A stretch of DNA of 14,588 bases, taken from positions 1 through 14,588 of the forward strand of contig JASHQP010000339.1 in assembly GCA_030039095.1 (NCBI GenBank). The letters run 5' to 3'. Below the pieces are notes generated by a model that searched no databases, was not told the DNA's origin, and saw only the letters and a list, made by a program, of their open reading frames with translations. The position numbers and the translations under genes are program-made. The first letter of the stretch is position 1; every line of letters starts with the position of its first letter. The DNA comes from Streptosporangiaceae bacterium. Its GTDB lineage: Bacteria; Actinomycetota; Actinomycetes; Streptosporangiales; Streptosporangiaceae. This document shows, piece after piece, positions 1 to 6,622 of the stretch.

Positions 1-639
1 CTCGGCGGCGGGGGCCTGACGCTGGCCAGGTACGTGGCGGCGACCCGTTCCGGGTCGAGTCAACTCGCGGCGGAGTCCGACGCCGAGGTGGCCGCATTGG
101 TCCGCCGGCGGCTGCCGCTGAATCAGCCGGGCCGGTCCCGGACCAGAGCCGGGCGGATCACGGTGCGGGTGGCCGACGCGCGCACCGTGCTCGAGCAGGT
201 CAGGCCCGGCTCGTTCGACGTGCTGGTCGCCGACGTGTTCGCCGCGGCGCGGACCCCGCCGCACCTGACGTCGGCCGAGTTCACCGCCGCGGCGGCCAGG
301 GCGCTGCGGCCGTCCGGCGTGTACGCGGTCAACGTCGGCGACGGCCCGCCGCTGGCGCACGCGCGCGCCCGGGCGGCGACAGTCCGCTCGGTCTTCCCGC
401 ACGTCTGCGTGATCGCCGAGGCCGGGGTGCTGCGCGGCCGCCGGTTCGGCAACCTGGTGATCGCTGGTTCCACAGCGGAATTGCCAGTGCCAGCGCTGAC
501 CCGGCGCGCGCTGGCCGACCCGTTCCCGGCGCGAGTGGTCGCCGGCCCGGAACTCGCCGAGTTCATGGGCGGCGCCAGGCCGATCACGGACTCCGGCGCC
601 GAGCCGTCGCCGCTCCCGCCCCCGGACGTGTTCGCGTGA
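1..639 (+). CDS. Spermidine synthase-like SAM-binding Rossmann protein (5' partial)
   Basis: The reading frame is open from the first base, so the start lies outside the window; 212 residues are visible. They begin inside the glycine-rich SAM-binding loop (LGGGGLTLARYVAATR, residues 1-16). Next come an acidic strand end (ESD, residues 25-27), a VADAR segment (57-61) and the DVLVADVF strand (73-80), the order found in the spermidine synthase/polyamine aminopropyltransferase fold. Actinobacteria have many such paralogues, often called fused or spermidine synthase-like proteins, and most have no proven polyamine activity; some probably act as methyltransferases. A GTG at 34 could be misread as a start, but the glycine loop before it shows that the gene is longer. 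It converges on the thioesterase gene with only 6 bp between stops. The fold is secure, the substrate unknown. Confidence 0.8.
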   Translation, partial: LGGGGLTLARYVAATRSGSSQLAAESDAEVAALVRRRLPLNQPGRSRTRAGRITVRVADARTVLEQVRPGSFDVLVADVFAAARTPPHLTSAEFTAAAARALRPSGVYAVNVGDGPPLAHARARAATVRSVFPHVCVIAEAGVLRGRRFGNLVIAGSTAELPVPALTRRALADPFPARVVAGPELAEFMGGARPITDSGAEPSPLPPPDVFA

Positions 640-645
640 CCGCCG

Positions 646-1032
646 TCAGCCGGTCATCGCCTCGGTCAGCCGGGCGCGCTCGCTCTCGGTGAACGGGACC
701 GGCTTGTGGCTGCCGGCGTCCCACCGGACCGTGACCACGCGCGCGTCGGCCGCCACCTCCCCCGACGGCGTCAGGACCGTCTCCCGCGTGGTCAGGCTCG
801 TGGTCCCGAGCTGCACCACCTCGACGCGCACGGTCACCCGCCGGTCGGTATAGCGGACCTCCGCCCGCAGATTCACCTCGAGCCGGACCACCACGTAGAT
901 CGGCTCGCTGCCGATCATCTGCGCGTAGAACGCGTCCCGCGCCTCCTCGAGGTAGGTCAGGAACACCGCGTGGTTGACGTGGGCCAGGGCGTCGATGTCA
1001 CGCCACCGGACGTCCACCACGCGCTCAAACAT
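646..1032 (-). CDS. Acyl-CoA thioesterase, 4-hydroxybenzoyl-CoA thioesterase-like hotdog fold
   Basis: This 128-residue protein has the length of a single hotdog domain. Near the N-terminus it shows the 4HBT/YbgC/FadM-type active-site segment RDIDALAHVNHAVFLTYLEE (residues 11-30). D14 sits where the catalytic aspartate lies in Pseudomonas 4-hydroxybenzoyl-CoA thioesterase, and the HVNH segment precedes the long central helix. The family hydrolyses acyl-CoA thioesters in the cytoplasm as dimers or tetramers. The ATG at 1032 places this motif at the usual distance from the N-terminus, although no strong ribosome-binding site precedes it. It lies 47 bp downstream of the membrane-protein gene on the same strand and may be co-transcribed with it. 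The nearby CoA-transferase and crotonase genes fit a CoA-thioester theme, but they are on the other strand. Confidence 0.85.
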   Translation of the reverse strand: MFERVVDVRWRDIDALAHVNHAVFLTYLEEARDAFYAQMIGSEPIYVVVRLEVNLRAEVRYTDRRVTVRVEVVQLGTTSLTTRETVLTPSGEVAADARVVTVRWDAGSHKPVPFTESERARLTEAMTG

Positions 1033-1079
1033 GGCGCGGGCCGGGCTGGCGAGGGGCTGCGGGCACGACCCCTAGATTC

Positions 1080-1583
1080 TCACGGCTGGCCGGCCTGGCG
1101 CGTCTCCTCGTGCTGGTTGAGCGACATGGCGAGCGCGATCGCCGACGCCGGCAGCAGGACGCGGCTGAGGGCGCCCGGCGGCGTGTGCGCCGTCTCCAGC
1201 GGCTTGAACTGGCCGATCCCGACGCGCAGGGCCTGCTCGGCCGTGACCACGCCCAGCATCAGCGGTACCAGCCCCCGGTATCGCGACAGGACGACCCAGA
1301 TCAGGCCGGCCTCGAGCAGCTGGGCTCCGCCCCACTGCCCCAGCAGCGCGATGATGTTCTTCCCGCCCGTCACGTGGGTGTCCATCGAGGCGATCGACTC
1401 CGCGCCGCTGTCCGGCTTGACGATGTGGATCAGGCTCCGTGCCGTTCCGACGGCGTTCACCGCCGCGAGAACTCCCACGGTCCACTTCGGGCCGCGGAAC
1501 GTCGCGGAGTCCCCCGGCAGCAGGCGCGATATCCGCGGCTGCACGGCGCCCAGGACGGCGCCGGCTACGTCGGCAGAACTCAA
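1080..1583 (-). CDS. Hypothetical membrane protein with four predicted helices
   Basis: This 167-residue protein matches no family I can name. Hydrophobic stretches at about residues 34-55, 76-100, 104-122 and 137-155 suggest four membrane helices. A hydrophilic loop (about 56-75) and a charged C-terminal tail (NQHEETRQ) flank them. Third codon positions are strongly G/C, as in neighbouring genes, so the frame is very likely real. The start is a TTG at 1583 with a purine-rich GGGGGGA a few bases upstream; no in-frame ATG gives the full first helix. An alternative reading of this strand is much longer, but it runs antisense through the CoA-transferase and crotonase genes and is not credible. 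The gene is transcribed divergently from the CoA-transferase gene and lies upstream of the thioesterase gene. Function unknown. Confidence 0.65.
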   Translation of the reverse strand: MSSADVAGAVLGAVQPRISRLLPGDSATFRGPKWTVGVLAAVNAVGTARSLIHIVKPDSGAESIASMDTHVTGGKNIIALLGQWGGAQLLEAGLIWVVLSRYRGLVPLMLGVVTAEQALRVGIGQFKPLETAHTPPGALSRVLLPASAIALAMSLNQHEETRQAGQP

Positions 1584-1776
1584 TGAATCCCCCCGTGCTC
1601 ATCCCGCAGCGGTCCCCCACCGCCCCGCAATGGATGTATCCAGATAGGCCGGGGTCTAAGCGCCCTCGTGCGGCGGCTGCGGGTGGACATAGCGGGTTTG
1701 CCCGGGTAAGAGATGATGGGCACGTGACGGCAGTAAGGATTGGTGCGCCCCGCGCCGCCCCACGGGCCGGCCGGGC
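1584..1776. other. Divergent intergenic region
   Basis: These 193 bases separate the minus-strand membrane-protein gene from the plus-strand CoA-transferase gene, so promoters for both should lie here. I find no convincing pair of -35 and -10 boxes. A short inverted repeat (TGCCC, 14 bases, GGGCA) is centred near 1710, followed by the palindrome CACGTG at 1721-1726. Either could be an operator, but neither can be assigned to a regulator. Confidence 0.35.
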
Positions 1777-2958
1777 ATGACGGCGCGGCTTCCGCTCGAT
1801 GACCTGCGGGTGATCGACCTGACGGTCGCGCGGGCCGGGCCCACGTGCGTCCGCCAGCTCGCCGACTGGGGTGCCGACGTCATCCGGGTCGAGCCGCCGC
1901 CCGACCCGGCGGATCCCGGCCTGACCGGCAGCAGGCACGGCTTCGACTTCCAGCATCTGCACCGGAACAAGCGGTCCCTGTCGCTGAACCTCAAGGCGCC
2001 CGGCGGGCGTGAGGTGCTGATGCGCCTGGTCGACACCGCCGACGTGCTGATCGAGAACATGCGCCCGCCGGTCAAGGAGCGGCTGGGGTTCGACTTCCCG
2101 GCGGTCCACGCGCGCAACCCGCGGCTGGTCTACGGGTCGATCTCCGGCTTCGGCCAGGACGGCCCCTATGCGGGCCGGGGCGGGGTCGACCAGATCGCCC
2201 AGGGAATGGGCGGCCTGATGAGCGTCACCGGCCTGCCCGGCGGCGGGCCGGTGCGTGCCGGGATCCCCGTTGCCGACCTGGCGTCGGGCCTCTACCTGGC
2301 CGTCGGTGTGCTGGTCGCCCTGCACGACCGGGAGCGAACCGGGGTGGGGCGCTGGGTGCAGACCTCGCTGCTGGAATCGATGATCGCGATGATGGACTTC
2401 CAGGCGGCCCGCTGGACCATCGACCAGCAGGTCGCGCCGCAGGAAGGCAACCACCACCCGGTGAGCGTGCCGATGGGCTGTTTCGCGTCGGCCGATGGGT
2501 ACGTCAACATCGGCGCCGCCGGCGGCCGGCTGCTGAACAGCCTGTGCCAGGTGATCGGGCTGCCGGGGCTCCCGGCCGACGCCCGTTTCGACTCGGCGGC
2601 CAAGCGGTCGGCGAACCGGGCCGAGCTCAACGCGCTGATCGGCGAGCGGCTGCGGACCAGGACCACGGCCGAGTGGGTCGAGGCCCTGAACCAGGCCGGG
2701 GTGCCGTGCGGCCCGGTCTACCGGATGGACGAGGTGTTCGCCGATCCGCAGGTCGAGCACCTGGCGATGACCGAGCCGGTGCAGCATCCGGCGCTCGGCC
2801 GCCTGGACATCGTGCGCAACGCGGTGCGGATGACCGGCGGGCCGGACACCGTGCGCACGCCGAGTCCCGACATCGGCGCCGACACCGACGGCGTGCTCGC
2901 CGAACTGGGCTATCCGCGCGAGGAGATCGACCGGCTCCGCGCGCAGGGAACCATCTGA
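1777..2958 (+). CDS. CaiB/BaiF family (family III) CoA-transferase
   Basis: The 393-residue length is typical of class III CoA-transferases, which move CoA between carboxylic acids through an aspartyl-CoA mixed anhydride. Visible family segments are the N-terminal LDDLRVIDLT, the GADVIRVEPP strand (32-41), NLKAPGGREVL (71-81), ADVLIENMRP (88-97), the SISGFGQDGPYAGRGGVD loop (121-138) and PVADLASGLYLAVG (164-177). D167 in that last motif matches the catalytic aspartate (Asp169 in formyl-CoA transferase and CaiB). The ATG at 1777 leaves just a short lead before the first strand, as usual. The crotonase gene starts 10 bp after the stop, so the two are almost certainly co-transcribed. This suggests that the enzyme activates an acid that the crotonase protein then handles. 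The substrate cannot be read from sequence. Confidence 0.92.
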   Translation: MTARLPLDDLRVIDLTVARAGPTCVRQLADWGADVIRVEPPPDPADPGLTGSRHGFDFQHLHRNKRSLSLNLKAPGGREVLMRLVDTADVLIENMRPPVKERLGFDFPAVHARNPRLVYGSISGFGQDGPYAGRGGVDQIAQGMGGLMSVTGLPGGGPVRAGIPVADLASGLYLAVGVLVALHDRERTGVGRWVQTSLLESMIAMMDFQAARWTIDQQVAPQEGNHHPVSVPMGCFASADGYVNIGAAGGRLLNSLCQVIGLPGLPADARFDSAAKRSANRAELNALIGERLRTRTTAEWVEALNQAGVPCGPVYRMDEVFADPQVEHLAMTEPVQHPALGRLDIVRNAVRMTGGPDTVRTPSPDIGADTDGVLAELGYPREEIDRLRAQGTI

Positions 2959-2968
2959 GAGGACCCGC

Positions 2969-3790
2969 ATGACGTCACCGAGTTCGCCAGCAACCCGCGA
3001 GACCGGCACCGACAAGCTGCTCGTCGACGTCGCCGGCGCCGTCGCGGTCGTGACCCTCAACAACCCGGCAAAGCGCAACGCGCTGTCCAGCGACATGCGC
3101 GCCGCGCTGCCGGTCCTGCTGGAGGCGCTGCAGGCCGACGACGGCGTCCGCGTCGTAGTGCTCACCGGCGCCGGGGACAAGGCGTTTGCCTCGGGCGCCG
3201 ACATCTCCGAGTTCGCCGACCGCAGAACCTCCCCCGGGGCACGCGCCGAGTACGACCGCGCGGGCGATGCGCTCAACCGGGCCTGGACCGTCCTGGACAA
3301 GCCGCTGATCGCGATGATCCGTGGCTTCTGCATCGGCGGCGGCCTGTTCACCGCGCTGCAGGCCGACATCCGCATCGCCGCCGACGACAGCCAGTTCGGT
3401 GTGCCGGCCGCCCGGCTAGGCCTGGGGCCCGGGATGTTCGGGGTCACCTCGCTGATGAGCCTGATCGGCCCGGCGCAGACGTCGGAGATGCTGTTCTCTG
3501 CCCGGCGGTTCAGCGCGGCGGAGGCTCTGGCGATGGGCCTGGTGAACCGGGTCGTGCCGGCCGCGGCCCTGCGCGGGGAGACGCTGGCCCTGGCCCAGGC
3601 CATCGCCGCCAATGCACCGCTCACCGTGGCCGCGTGCAAGGTGGCCATCCGCGCGGCTGGCCACGCCGCCGGGCAGGGCGATCTGGGCAGGGCACAGGCG
3701 ATGATCGAGGCCTGTTTCCGGTCCGACGACTACCTCGAGGGCCAGCGCGCCTTCGCCGAGAAGCGCTCCCCCGCCTTCACTGGGCGCTGA
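2969..3790 (+). CDS. Enoyl-CoA hydratase/isomerase (crotonase) superfamily protein lacking both catalytic Glu
   Basis: This 273-residue protein has the complete crotonase fold. The NPAKRNALS segment is at 32-40, the first oxyanion-hole element FASGADISEF at 73-82, the second one RGFCIGGGL at 118-126, and a SAAEALAMGLVNRVVP segment follows near 175-195. Aligned to rat mitochondrial enoyl-CoA hydratase, the two catalytic glutamates (Glu144 in GGGCE, Glu164 in QPE) fall on F127 and A147. Their 20-residue spacing is kept, but both acids are gone. CoA binding and enolate stabilisation should survive, while ordinary water addition to an enoyl-CoA is unlikely. I believe similar glutamate-less sequences form a recurrent bacterial subgroup, so this is probably a real functional variant. 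A GAGAGGA ribosome-binding site precedes the ATG. The last 14 bases overlap the tail of the minus-strand 45-residue gene. Confidence 0.88.
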   Translation: MTSPSSPATRETGTDKLLVDVAGAVAVVTLNNPAKRNALSSDMRAALPVLLEALQADDGVRVVVLTGAGDKAFASGADISEFADRRTSPGARAEYDRAGDALNRAWTVLDKPLIAMIRGFCIGGGLFTALQADIRIAADDSQFGVPAARLGLGPGMFGVTSLMSLIGPAQTSEMLFSARRFSAAEALAMGLVNRVVPAAALRGETLALAQAIAANAPLTVAACKVAIRAAGHAAGQGDLGRAQAMIEACFRSDDYLEGQRAFAEKRSPAFTGR

Positions 3791-3914
3791 CCTCGGGCGC
3801 CGGGTCGTGCAGCCGACGCAGGCTGATCTGGTACCCGAGCCCGAACAGCAGCACCAGGCCGGCGACGCCGAGCGCGAACCGGGCCGACCTGACGGACGGC
3901 GCGACACTGGTCAC
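3777..3914 (-). CDS. 45-residue single-helix membrane protein next to an exosortase-like gene
   Basis: A GTG at 3914 is preceded by AAAGGGG seven bases upstream, which is a better start than any in-frame codon further back. The 45-residue product has a short N-terminal segment with two arginines, one hydrophobic helix (about residues 13-31), then SLRRLHD and an acidic, proline-containing tail. It begins 20 bp after the exosortase-like gene on the same strand, so the two probably form an operon. The helix followed by an Arg pair recalls the C-terminal layout of exosortase substrates. However, the protein is too short to carry a displayed domain and I see no recognised sorting motif. An accessory peptide of the enzyme is an equal possibility. 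Its stop lies inside the convergent crotonase gene. Confidence 0.6.
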   Translation of the reverse strand: MTSVAPSVRSARFALGVAGLVLLFGLGYQISLRRLHDPAPEVSAQ

Positions 3915-3934
3915 GCGATAACCCCTTTCCCCGA

Positions 3935-4447
3935 TCATTGCGATGCCCGGCCGTCCGGCGACCTGAGCATGAGCGCGAGCAGCACCAGGCTCAGCGCGAT
4001 GCACGCGATGCTGACCAGCGAGCCCAGCATGAGGCCGCTGACCCGGTATCCGGCCCCGATGCCGTCCATCCGGATCGTCATCGCGATGGACCCGATCCGC
4101 AGCAGATCCCCGGCGACCATGACGAGGGCCGCCACCGCGAGCGCCCGTGCCGCCCGGCGCACCTGCGGCCGGCGCGGCCGGACCAGGACCATGCCGAGGC
4201 CGCACAGCGGTGCTATGAGCAGCGCCATGCTGCAGTCGGGCGTGATGACCAGGCCGAAGGCGCCGCGCGTCCCGGGCCCGAACGTGATGACCGGCGCACC
4301 CGGCGGGGCCATGGCGGGCGTGACAAGGTTGTAGAGACGCGCCGCGGCGTCGGCCTCCAGGTGCCGGATCTGGTACTGGAAGACGATCAGCGCGAAGCTG
4401 ATGCCGGCGAGGACGCCGACGGCAAGCACCCGGCTCCCGGCCCCCAT
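3935..4447 (-). CDS. Exosortase/archaeosortase-like integral membrane protein
   Basis: From the ATG at 4447 the product has 170 residues, with hydrophobic segments near 5-24, 70-90, 102-127 and 140-161. The phrase FGLVITPDCSMALLIAP (65-80 region) matches the cysteine motif of exosortases and archaeosortases, with C72 as the presumed nucleophile. GDLLRIGSIAM (113-123) provides the conserved arginine (R117), and GYRVSGLMLGS (133-143) is the third motif. These enzymes are thought to cleave and anchor proteins carrying a C-terminal motif-helix-Arg tag. In the third motif, where a basic residue (His in exosortases) is expected, I see R135 and G138 but no histidine, so activity is uncertain. The frame is open up to a TTG at 4621, which would add a polar, low-complexity 58-residue lead; I prefer the ATG because that lead overlaps a repeat-rich non-coding stretch. 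Confidence 0.65.
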   Translation of the reverse strand: MGAGSRVLAVGVLAGISFALIVFQYQIRHLEADAAARLYNLVTPAMAPPGAPVITFGPGTRGAFGLVITPDCSMALLIAPLCGLGMVLVRPRRPQVRRAARALAVAALVMVAGDLLRIGSIAMTIRMDGIGAGYRVSGLMLGSLVSIACIALSLVLLALMLRSPDGRASQ

Positions 4448-4551
4448 CGGCCGCCTGCCTGCGCTGTGCCTGCCCCCCAGCCGGCGCGCGTCAGCCTCGC
4501 TCGAGGTGGCTGGCCCGGCCCCGGACTGCACAGGCAGGTTGACGTCACTCT

Positions 4552-4693
4552 GCAAGGCTTGCGGACTCCCCCAGGAGCAAGCACGGGCATCGGTATGGCC
4601 GCCAAGCGGCAAGCCAGGCAACTATCACTATCCGTAAGCAACAATAAGCGTAGAGCTACCGAAGTCCGGCGGCAAGCACATACGCGCAAGCAC
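4552..4693. repeat. Cluster of GCAAGC repeats with a palindrome
   Basis: Within 142 bases the hexamer GCAAGC occurs at 4577, 4609, 4672 and 4686. Three of these copies extend to GCAAGCAC (4577-4584, 4672-4679, 4686-4693). At 4552-4562 the palindrome GCAAG-G-CTTGC adds an inverted copy. The cluster lies in front of the exosortase-like gene and upstream of the 35-residue ORF, in a stretch less GC-rich than the surroundings. Clustered half-sites like this suggest a binding region for a regulator shared by the two divergent genes. No regulator can be named. Confidence 0.45.
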
Positions 4694-4796
4694 GGCCGGG
4701 GCTCCCACCCGAAGCGCTCCCCGCAAGGTCGGCCGGCCCCCAGGCCCCCGCGCGTGAGTCGCGCCGTTATGGGTAGGCGTCGGAGGGGAGGAACCG

Positions 4797-4904
4797 ATGA
4801 AGTCTTTGAAGTGGGCCGCCGCGTTCGGCGCCGTGGCCGTAGGCGTGATCCTGTACCTCAACAGGGACGACGTGATCCGCTACCAGAAGATGCGGCAGAT
4901 GTAG
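4797..4904 (+). CDS. 35-residue membrane protein, DUF6893-like
   Basis: An ATG at 4797 follows an unusually strong ribosome-binding site (GGAGGGGAGGAA), and the frame closes after 35 codons with TAG. The product starts with lysines (MKSLKW), has one hydrophobic helix (about residues 6-20), then a charged segment, and ends in RYQKMRQM. I recognise this pattern, one helix followed by an (I)xRYxxMRxM tail, from the small actinobacterial proteins collected as DUF6893; the match is from memory. These are common in actinomycete genomes and have no known role. It is transcribed divergently from the exosortase-like gene and followed by a hairpin terminator, so it is probably a single-gene unit. Confidence 0.75.
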   Translation: MKSLKWAAAFGAVAVGVILYLNRDDVIRYQKMRQM

Positions 4905-4912
4905 TACCGCGC

Positions 4913-4936
4913 CGCCGGGGCCACTCGCCCCCGGCG
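4913..4936 (+). terminator. Hairpin terminator after the 35-residue gene
   Basis: CGCCGGGG at 4913-4920 pairs perfectly with CCCCGGCG at 4929-4936 around an 8-base loop, starting 8 bases after the stop codon. No T-tract follows, which is common for high-GC actinobacterial terminators. Confidence 0.5.
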
Positions 4937-5041
4937 ATGGCCCCTGGCGGCTCCTCGATGACCAAGGCACAGCTGGCGCGCGCCGTCGGCCGCTGACCGC
5001 CCAGGCCGTCTGGAGGGCGTTTCGCCGGAAGTGCGCTGCAC

Positions 5042-5047
5042 TAAGGT
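5042..5047 (+). promoter_or_regulatory. Possible -10 element for a leaderless transcript
   Basis: TAAGGT fits the TANNNT pattern and ends seven bases before the ATG at 5055. That is the spacing expected if transcription starts at or next to the start codon, which is frequent in actinobacteria. No good -35 hexamer is visible. The same bases (AAGGTG) could instead act as a ribosome-binding site. Confidence 0.3.
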
Positions 5048-5054
5048 GCGTGGC

Positions 5055-5774
5055 ATGACTGGACCGGCGATCTATCCCGATCCCCCCGCCCCGGCCTTCC
5101 TGTTCGACCTCGACGGGACGCTGATCGACAGCGTGTACCAGCACGTCATCGCCTGGCGAGCGGCGTTGTCGCGGCTGGACATCGACCTGTCGGTGTGGCG
5201 GATCCACCGCCGGATCGGGATGAGCGGAGGGCTGTTCGTGTCCGCGCTGCTCCGCGAGACCGGCCGCACGCTGTCCGACGAGGACATCGCGCTGCTGCAG
5301 CAGGCACACAGCGAGGAGTACCTTGCGCAGGCCGGCTCGGTGCGCCCGCTGCCCGGTGCGGCGGAGCTCCTCGCCGCGCTCACCGCCACCGGGGTGCAGT
5401 GGGCAATCGCCACCAGCGGGTACCGCGCCACCGCGGGCCACGCCCTCGGCATGCTGGGCCTGCCCGACGACGCCCCGATGATCACCCGGGACCTGGTCAG
5501 GCGCGCCAAGCCGGACCCGGACCTGTTCCTCGCGGCCGCGGCCCAGCTCGGCGTGGATCCGCAGCACGCCTGGGTGGTCGGGGACAGCGTCTGGGACCTG
5601 CTGGCGGCGCGGCGGGCCGGCGCGCTCGGCATCGGCCTGATGTCGGGAGGATACGGGCGCGAGGAACTTGAGCGGGCCGGCGCCTACCGGGTGTACGCGG
5701 ACCCGGCGGACCTGCTGGCCAGGGCCGACGAGCTCGGGGTGCGCGACCTCGCGCCGATACCCGGCCCGATCTGA
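5055..5774 (+). CDS. HAD-superfamily phosphatase (phosphoglycolate phosphatase/beta-phosphoglucomutase-like)
   Basis: This 239-residue protein contains all four HAD motifs. The nucleophile loop is DLDGT at 18-22 (D18 nucleophile, D20 acid/base). Motif II is IATSG, with T120 and S121. The motif III lysine is K152 in RAKPDPDLF, and VVGDSVWDL at 174-182 has D177 and D181 for Mg2+. An alpha-helical cap between about residues 28 and 95 puts it in subclass I, as in phosphoglycolate phosphatases, sugar-phosphate phosphatases and beta-phosphoglucomutase. Such enzymes act on small phosphorylated metabolites in the cytosol; the substrate here is not readable. The ATG at 5055 gives the standard distance to DLDGT. 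A GTG at 5031 would add eight residues and is less likely. It seems to stand alone between a terminator and a decayed region. Confidence 0.88.
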   Translation: MTGPAIYPDPPAPAFLFDLDGTLIDSVYQHVIAWRAALSRLDIDLSVWRIHRRIGMSGGLFVSALLRETGRTLSDEDIALLQQAHSEEYLAQAGSVRPLPGAAELLAALTATGVQWAIATSGYRATAGHALGMLGLPDDAPMITRDLVRRAKPDPDLFLAAAAQLGVDPQHAWVVGDSVWDLLAARRAGALGIGLMSGGYGREELERAGAYRVYADPADLLARADELGVRDLAPIPGPI

Positions 5775-5787
5775 CCGGGCCGCCCGG
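5762..5787 (+). terminator. Possible hairpin at the end of the HAD gene
   Basis: CGGCCC at 5762-5767 can pair with GGGCCG at 5777-5782 across the stop codon. A competing hairpin, CCGGG-CCG-CCCGG, lies at 5775-5787. Either could end transcription, but no T-tract follows and such pairings are common in GC-rich DNA. Confidence 0.3.
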
Positions 5788-6175
5788 CCGCGATGTAGAT
5801 GCTCGCGAACGTCGCGATGTTCTGCTGGTAGGTCGGGTGGGTCAGGGCAAACTCGAGCATGAAGATCGGGCCACCATGCCGGTCTGCAGGGAAAACCAGG
5901 AGGTCGCCGGGTGCAGGCGCACGACGTACCCGTTGACCGTTGCCGGGTTCCTCGTTATCGCCGGCGTTTTGCCCGCGATTGCCGCCAACCGCGCGATAAC
6001 CCGGGCTCCTCATAAGGCAGCGAAGAACCTAGCAGAATTGGTTTGAGGCGATCTGCGGGTCAGCGAGATTGCCGAAGTAATCAGGATTGTTGCGGAGTTG
6101 CCTTGTATTGCCGCCTTCAGCTCATGGCCAGATGAACCTTATTGATGTTTCGAGTATCATCATCGTGCCGCGTGA
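5775..6175. other. Gene-poor, apparently decayed stretch
   Basis: No complete gene can be supported in these 400 bases. On the minus strand, about 5790-5860 shows striking G/C third-position bias; reading from an ATG at 5860 gives a segment containing HPTYQQNIATFASIYIAAG. The frame then runs without a break into antisense of the HAD gene, so this looks like the surviving piece of a lost gene that I cannot identify. From about 6000 to 6175 the sequence becomes clearly less GC-rich and has frequent stops in all frames, which suggests non-coding DNA or a junction left by past rearrangement. Confidence 0.4.
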
Positions 6176-6622
6176 ATCCGTCGTGTAGAAAGGACACTGG
6201 CCAGGCAGCCTGGGGAGACCGCCGACGCCGACCGCATCCGCGACTACGAGGCGCCGGGCACGTCGGCGACCCAGCGGCCACTGTTCTCGCTGCTCCCCGA
6301 GGGGCCGCAGTCCAGCGACACCGCCGACGGATCGGGCTCGGGCGCGTACCTGCCGGTCATTGCGCTGCGGACCTCGGGCACCTGGCAGGTCAGCGTGCTG
6401 GTTCCGGAAAGCTCGATCGGGGATGTCAGGACCGGGCAGCTCGTCACCGTCGACGTGCCCGCCGCCGGGCCGACCGGCGTTACCGGCCAGGTCCAGGAAC
6501 TGCTGACCACGCCCATCGCGACATCCCAGGGGCTGGGTTACCAGGCGGTGGTGACCGTCCTCGGCCAGCGGCAGGTCTCTCCGCCGAGCGGAGTGGCGGC
6601 CAACGTCCAGCTTGGCTCGTAA
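6176..6622 (+). pseudogene. Headless C-terminal remnant of an HlyD-like efflux adaptor
   Basis: After an in-frame TGA at 6173 the frame stays open for about 148 codons to a TAA at 6622, with good codon bias. The first ATG or GTG in frame is a GTG at 6395, in the middle of a conserved domain. From about 6374 the product reads WQVSVLVPESSIGDVRTGQL and later GYQAVVTVLG with a VAANVQLGS end. This resembles the beta-barrel and membrane-proximal part of HlyD/RND or ABC efflux adaptors (membrane fusion proteins). The N-terminal membrane anchor, lipoyl and coiled-coil parts are absent, and no transporter genes follow. I read it as a 5'-truncated remnant. A short expressed protein from GTG 6395 (75 residues) cannot be excluded. 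Confidence 0.55.

Noticed and set aside
1072..3648. 858-codon open frame on the minus strand
   Set aside because: It runs antisense through the complete CoA-transferase gene and most of the crotonase gene, is Arg/Pro/Ala-rich with no domain, and exists only because GC-rich DNA has few stops. The real minus-strand gene here is 1080-1583 in another frame.
4448..4621. 58-residue N-terminal extension of the exosortase-like protein from a TTG
   Set aside because: The segment is polar and low in complexity, has a weak start, and overlaps the GCAAGC repeat cluster; the ATG at 4447 begins directly before the first helix.
4958..4996. 12-codon ORF MTKAQLARAVGR that looks like the start of an HU protein
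   Set aside because: The resemblance is to only a dozen residues, the frame stops at once and no further HU sequence follows in any frame, so it is most likely chance.
5837..6046. 69-codon plus-strand frame with a hydrophobic stretch
   Set aside because: Codon bias is poor, the start is weak, and the opposite strand shows the better coding signal in part of the same region.
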